64,000 nucleotides of DNA from Kribbella rubisoli (GTDB taxonomy: Bacteria; Actinomycetota; Actinomycetes; Propionibacteriales; Kribbellaceae): NCBI RefSeq assembly GCF_004217145.1, contig NZ_SHKR01000015.1, positions 496,001 through 560,000 on the forward strand, given 5' to 3'. This document shows positions 61,601 to 64,000 of this stretch, piece by piece. Numbering within the stretch: the first letter of the stretch is position 1; each line of letters begins with the position of its first letter. Below the pieces are notes generated by a model. It was not told where the DNA came from. It ran no database searches and worked only from the letters and a program-made list of their open reading frames with translations. The position numbers and the translations under genes are program-made.

Positions 61601-64000
61601 GGGACGAGCGCCCCGCCGGGTTGAGTAATCGCCAGCGCGCTGAACAACGACGAAAGCAGTTGGGCCGGACCGGTCGGCACGGCCGCGAGTTTCGCTGTCA
61701 CCGCTGCGACAAGTGCCTGCGCCTCGGGCAGGATCGGCTTGGTTTCCAGCTCTCCGGTCGCCAGCCCGGGTGGTGCGGCGAGCAAGGCCGAGAAGTCGGC
61801 GCCGAGGGCAGAGCCCTCCTGCAAGGTGAGCTGTGCGGACGATTCGCCGCCATGCAACGCGATCTCGATGCGAGCGCTCAGCCGGCGAAGTTCGAGCGGA
61901 AGTGCACCGCCGCTCGGTACGACGCCCGGTCCGCCGATCAGCCACCCGTCCGTATCGGCGACAGTGAGTTCGAGAACCAGGCCTGCGCTCGCTGCCGAGA
62001 CCTCGCCGAGAGTCAGGGAAACGGCGCCGGTGACGGTTACGCCATGGCCTCCCGGCGGCAGGAGCAGGTCGAATGGCACCCGCAGAGCCGCCCTGGTCGA
62101 TTCCGGCAACGCGTTTGCTTCGGCGACCCGAGCCTGAGCTCTGCCCGACAGTCCGGCCGCGAACACCGCGGTCAGCGCACGTGCCACGGCGGCATCTTCG
62201 AGTACGCCGAAGACGGCAACGGCGGACAGGCCGGTACGGACGGGAAGCTGAGGCCGCGGTGCTTCGAGATCGGTCACGAACGGGACCCCGCGAGCAGCAG
62301 CCATGAAGCCGTCGACGAGCTGCCGTCCGAGCGCGAGATCGGCATCGTCGTGCTCGGCCGGATCCGGCGGCGGTAGCAGTGCGCGCAACAGCCGCACGGC
62401 ATCGGCAGGTACTCCGGTTCGCGCCGAATCGAAGGTGACCGGGCTCCACGGCGTACCCAGGGTGATCAGGTGGGTGACACCGGCCACTGCGTCGGCAGCC
62501 ATTCGTGCGGCGTGTCCGGCACCGCCGAGTGCGACCAGTACCACGGGCCCGGCGGTCGCGAGACTCCGCAGTACATTCTCGAGACGCTGTGCCTGGCCGA
62601 CCAGACCTGTTGGGTCGTCCACTCCGCCGAGAGTCGCGTCCGCTCGCGGTGCGAGGGCGACGACCCAGTCACCTGTCGCCGGAGCGGCCACCGTGAACGA
62701 GGCGGGTGCGACTCCAGGGGTTGTCAGGTCGAGCAGTCGTCCGGCCGAAGTCGTCCAAGCCGGGTCGCTCGCTGAGGTGATGGCAACGCGGACGACCACG
62801 GCGTTGGCAGGGAGACCGCCGTTCACCAGCGTGTCCAGTTGGAGTGAGGCCAGGCCGGTGTGATCCAGGTCGGGACACCGTACGACGGTCAGCGCCTCGA
62901 TCGGATCGGGTGGCGGCGCGACCAGCCCGTCGGTACCGACCCAGCGACCTACGAGGGCCGCGAGCCCGACGGCGATCCCGTCCCGTCCGGCCGCGAGGGC
63001 AGCGACGTCGGCACCGGCACGAGCTTCGTCGAAGAGCGCCTGGGCCAGGCCGTCCGGCGGTAGACCGGGCATGCCAGGACGCCAACCGGTCAACGCCTGA
63101 CCGGCCACCGAGGCTGCGAGTACCGGTCCGTGTGGAGCCATCCAGACCGACAGAGCTGGTCCGGTCCCGGTTGGCGTAAGCGCCGCGAGCCAAGGGTCAA
63201 CCGGCGTACCGGAGCCGCTGAACGATCCCGCCAAGCCGTCGAGACTCCCACCGAGCAGATGAGCGATGGTCGAGGTCAGACTCCCCAACAGGTCGGCGTC
63301 GGTCACCAGCGCGCGCAGCCAGGCCGTGAGTGTGGGACCTGGCGCGGCGACGAGCGACTGCAGCGACAGCCGCGGACCGGTCAGCCCGCCCGACAAGGTC
63401 CAGCCGGTGAGGTCGACGAGGTCGGAGAACCAACCCAGCGGCGCGTTCGCGGCGAGTACGCCGAACAGCGCTTCCACCGAGTTCCACGCTTCGGCCGGTA
63501 CGTCGATATGTCCCGCGGCATCAACTGTCGGCAGGACGAGCGGGATCCGGTCGACTCCGGTGTCGATCGCCAGACCCGGCGCGAGCAACTGGACGGCGAG
63601 GCCATGGTCCGGGCTCCAACCGGCCTGGAGACCGATGAAGTCCGCGGCGATGGCCACCGGCCCGAGTGCCAGTCGAGCCTCGGTCCCGCCGCTGGCCCGG
63701 AGCTTCACGGTCAGGTCGATCTGCAACGGGAAAGTGGCCCGAGGGCCGGCCAGGTCGAGCGCCGCGAGCCGAACCCGTACCTCGGTTCGCACCTCGGTGC
63801 ATCCGCCGCCGAGGTCGTCGACGAGCAGCGAGACGACAGGCTCGACCACGAGGACGCCGTCGACCAGCGCGAGATCAAGCCGGAGGTGGTCGATGATCGG
63901 TACAGACCACGGTCCGACGGCGGCGTCGACCACCGAGATCGCCTCGGTGATCTGGGCAGGACCGGCCACGAGGTTGCGCAACCGGGTCAGGACGGCAGGC
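55501..64000 (-). CDS. Giant DUF6603-like protein, truncated by the window edge
   Basis: At least 2,832 codons, open to the right edge, so the true start is outside. The middle (about 57.7-59.3 kb; GPVYLEQVGLGVAYR, LRLSYHVSRPLFSPTSWEV, FFDIDVYAEARVGITIWL, FSICGVGIPFSFGDR) resembles, from memory, proteins annotated DUF6603. The first 1,500 residues are long beta-repeat-like stretches rich in Leu, Ala, Gly and Val; a GGAGHAARMA segment hints at a Rossmann-like or alpha/beta-hydrolase-like insert. The last 33 residues (55501-55602) are almost only Lys, Ala and Thr/Val with KKA/KKV steps, as in histone H1-like tails. No signal or membrane helix is seen in the available part. First visible gene of a coupled operon. 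Confidence 0.75.
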   Translation of the reverse strand, partial: PAVLTRLRNLVAGPAQITEAISVVDAAVGPWSVPIIDHLRLDLALVDGVLVVEPVVSLLVDDLGGGCTEVRTEVRVRLAALDLAGPRATFPLQIDLTVKLRASGGTEARLALGPVAIAADFIGLQAGWSPDHGLAVQLLAPGLAIDTGVDRIPLVLPTVDAAGHIDVPAEAWNSVEALFGVLAANAPLGWFSDLVDLTGWTLSGGLTGPRLSLQSLVAAPGPTLTAWLRALVTDADLLGSLTSTIAHLLGGSLDGLAGSFSGSGTPVDPWLAALTPTGTGPALSVWMAPHGPVLAASVAGQALTGWRPGMPGLPPDGLAQALFDEARAGADVAALAAGRDGIAVGLAALVGRWVGTDGLVAPPPDPIEALTVVRCPDLDHTGLASLQLDTLVNGGLPANAVVVRVAITSASDPAWTTSAGRLLDLTTPGVAPASFTVAAPATGDWVVALAPRADATLGGVDDPTGLVGQAQRLENVLRSLATAGPVVLVALGGAGHAARMAADAVAGVTHLITLGTPWSPVTFDSARTGVPADAVRLLRALLPPPDPAEHDDADLALGRQLVDGFMAAARGVPFVTDLEAPRPQLPVRTGLSAVAVFGVLEDAAVARALTAVFAAGLSGRAQARVAEANALPESTRAALRVPFDLLLPPGGHGVTVTGAVSLTLGEVSAASAGLVLELTVADTDGWLIGGPGVVPSGGALPLELRRLSARIEIALHGGESSAQLTLQEGSALGADFSALLAAPPGLATGELETKPILPEAQALVAAVTAKLAAVPTGPAQLLSSLFSALAITQPGGALVPDALLHLLHDPRGHVAALAAQATSRTALLDALAAIVPGMTVTGDSVRVASGPVTVAADLAARTVGFTAAANDGLLACHATVDFDSSGRPTAAFGLGDPVADAFALSIETAPLRVQLLRPPGVPPIALLPTLDLDGLAKLAMTAVPAEATRILLEGLRRIDRRVGLVLEALTDALGMLKAADAQGFRAMSSPVGLFEDPARWFREAGKLSVVSGGPLDADKVINLFESLKPFLGFVASPRGQWPIVNGVTVTATPGSSGPVLSLAVDVTSWLALPASVAAGFTAGLTLSGTSPSPSIEVYFGVPDGPAGTTTPQHRRAAHLLVGGGALRLILRPATGADVELYPNTAGLGALLQTGVVEVLPRALTELAALSGDAVRTEIGELVGAMGRGLALAAGTPAVFDSTALKALAADPPAYLRARLASLLTESVAALDPLLVRLLDLPAGEHAAVLSGAGVLTVDIGAARAVIHANPLAVSVSASVTGLPVIDAVDLTMDLDATGLTGWSAGVGPATIDLDGPIVRPFVRAGSDAGSGWEIQVGLGLDALSPTTAGHRELAGRWRQADGLSVLVSTRTNTGDVAQDTNATAVALAAISAVLDLVGGWVLGVQEIQDLLDKAVGTGGLKVKDVLEGSILTDDVPPRLLPDVLSGWPGKLLTLADEFATAAPKVTVGQFEFGAANTDGVLGVSLSTSDQAGIDLTPDGELSLRLVVDASWIEPPTGPRPSPGIVLDLLRVNGAGIEPAPGIAINGVGLRLGKSTGPLVDAGLKLETVALHLFGSIVLGGGGVPDLAGGVHVELGGLAVPLGSGGGENAVAKGIMRDAGGSGAPPRPAFSPALAVQDHGTGVAITLQAGQGDGPWFLPIQRAFGPVYLEQVGLGVAYRQNLTPRQLEMVSLYLDGQVSLLGLTAAVEKLRLSYHVSRPLFSPTSWEVDVDGFAIAASFGPLTLAGGLVKFPLDAPLSGVEYLGMLQIGYGTYRVDMFGGYAHPTAPGGEEFASFFAFGVLHAPIGGPPAFFVTGIAVGFGINRALHTPTIDEIGTHPFMQALRAFGPPPEPMRQLQDMRAIVPAARGEYWVAAGLSFTSFVLVTGEILVTVQFGDGLEIAVLGLARALLPTPVLTLVSIELALLARFSTKEGLLLVQAQLTENSWLLDKSVRLTGGFAFETWWKGPNAGQFVITVGGYHPRFHHDGYPEVPRVGLRWQPNGNIKVEGGVYFALCSEAIMAGASMHVAAHLGPAHASLDFGGDGIVFFDPFFFDIDVYAEARVGITIWLLFGSIDIDVSLGFDVNVSGPPIHVEGHFSICGVGIPFSFGDRADPAERALSAGDFAQKYLRGEKDAQVVQAAVIRGALTAGTSGTPNSGGVAKPPDGSADLPFRVVPEFQMTFVTTVPSQQVALTSAAGSHAETVATPGLGVAPMYAATMNSTLTVKVTSDVNQAFSLDAVRLTLRPAAQFPKGVWGPAQNPDAKTIPAGDTVNGCDGFTVDTRLPDSLFTGAKPINYHQVELPLAGRKPLPFITNRGQTDGRVAEAKALKDAAKVLVAGSPGADQRFVRAALVLDAAGNGRTTVAALRGERAAAPTFGSLADDLVDSPDAVSTEVTAVVDRSPTPPRRVPPMVKSVLGVPMTLTLDRPVRTTVRDRGTAVPLAAPRLATVQAASVGQTQMALHLIPRRAQAAGPTLSAVGVTPLTRLASEAVGAVANAAPTPAAQQRLAAMSAGLVAGLPKTGKSTKGGAILHDGELAVVTIANRPTGKHPDVLSVTGGVLTRVLCLAAGGQVLDDRIVGSEGPRIDVELPMATERVIVVGLGQSAALGGSFAGWYAGQSLPALGWGAALGDGVVVTAQGSRVPGNRERGDGGWVSGRELATAARVVTAFTDPVGAVAVVIDDQVGGDAAAEVSINLADAVRSLDATGTPQPPRVLVDGVRTILIYAVETEGPNPRVSVEGCGTGQLAGVLGTSVDAVAMAESLARSGIAAAVRQPLVGGPGDRQVSIALGDDTADDKPSKTAKKVTKKVAKKAVKKAAKKPAKKAAKKGARR

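Overview
The DNA is very GC-rich, with frequent GTG starts, 4-base ATGA/GTGA gene overlaps and GGAGG-type ribosome sites. The gene families point to a soil actinobacterium, and a Kribbella-like member of the Propionibacteriales is my best guess (inference, no marker gene present). No rRNA, tRNA, CRISPR array or insertion sequence was seen.

Region 1 (about 0.1-8.7 kb) is ordinary chromosome. It holds a DUF1444-like protein, a secreted M1 metallopeptidase, a secreted GH16-like protein followed by a GntR/HutC regulator with two matching operators, a three-gene ABC exporter operon, and a divergent OmpR-type two-component pair. Bases 1-102 show no gene.

Region 2 (about 8.9-29.6 kb) looks like a DosR/DevR-type dormancy or low-oxygen island. 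It encodes a DevR-like NarL/LuxR regulator, a DevS-like GAF-GAF histidine kinase with the His-Pro-Pro-Met haem-pocket motif, six tandem-domain universal stress proteins, two Acg-type nitroreductases, two flavodoxins, a DoxX-like membrane protein, a lone E2 acyltransferase domain, a lone PEP-synthase N-terminal domain, a PNPOx-like protein and a GNAT/acyl-CoA synthetase interrupted by a frameshift. Nine DevR-box-like sites (type GGGACTTTCGGCCCT) lie in front of these genes; two of them are identical 15-mers about 19.5 kb apart. A frameshifted GAPDH C-terminal remnant sits behind one box.

Region 3 (about 30-39.2 kb) is mixed stress and regulatory: an SDR with no catalytic triad plus an ECF sigma factor with a SnoaL-like tail, a DUF4386-like membrane protein behind two TetR-type operators, a GAF-ANTAR regulator, Hsp20 with a divergent HSP18-type regulator sharing two dyads, an iron redox enzyme next to a CDGSH protein, and a membrane-inserted KAP NTPase that could be a defence protein.

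Region 4 (39.4 kb to the right edge) is the part I cannot match to a described system. A plus-strand run (HAD phosphatase-like, PQQ-blade protein, 820-aa BNR propeller, small membrane protein, C25/gingipain-like cysteine peptidase, 80-aa protein) converges, with a 6-base gap, on a tightly coupled minus-strand operon. That operon encodes a >2,830-aa DUF6603-like protein with a histone-H1-like Lys/Ala tail, then 660-, 350- and 1,289-aa unknowns, and an 1,153-aa BNR protein. The BNR proteins of the two arms share the same opening signature, which suggests that both arms belong to one system. None of the complete proteins has an evident Sec signal.
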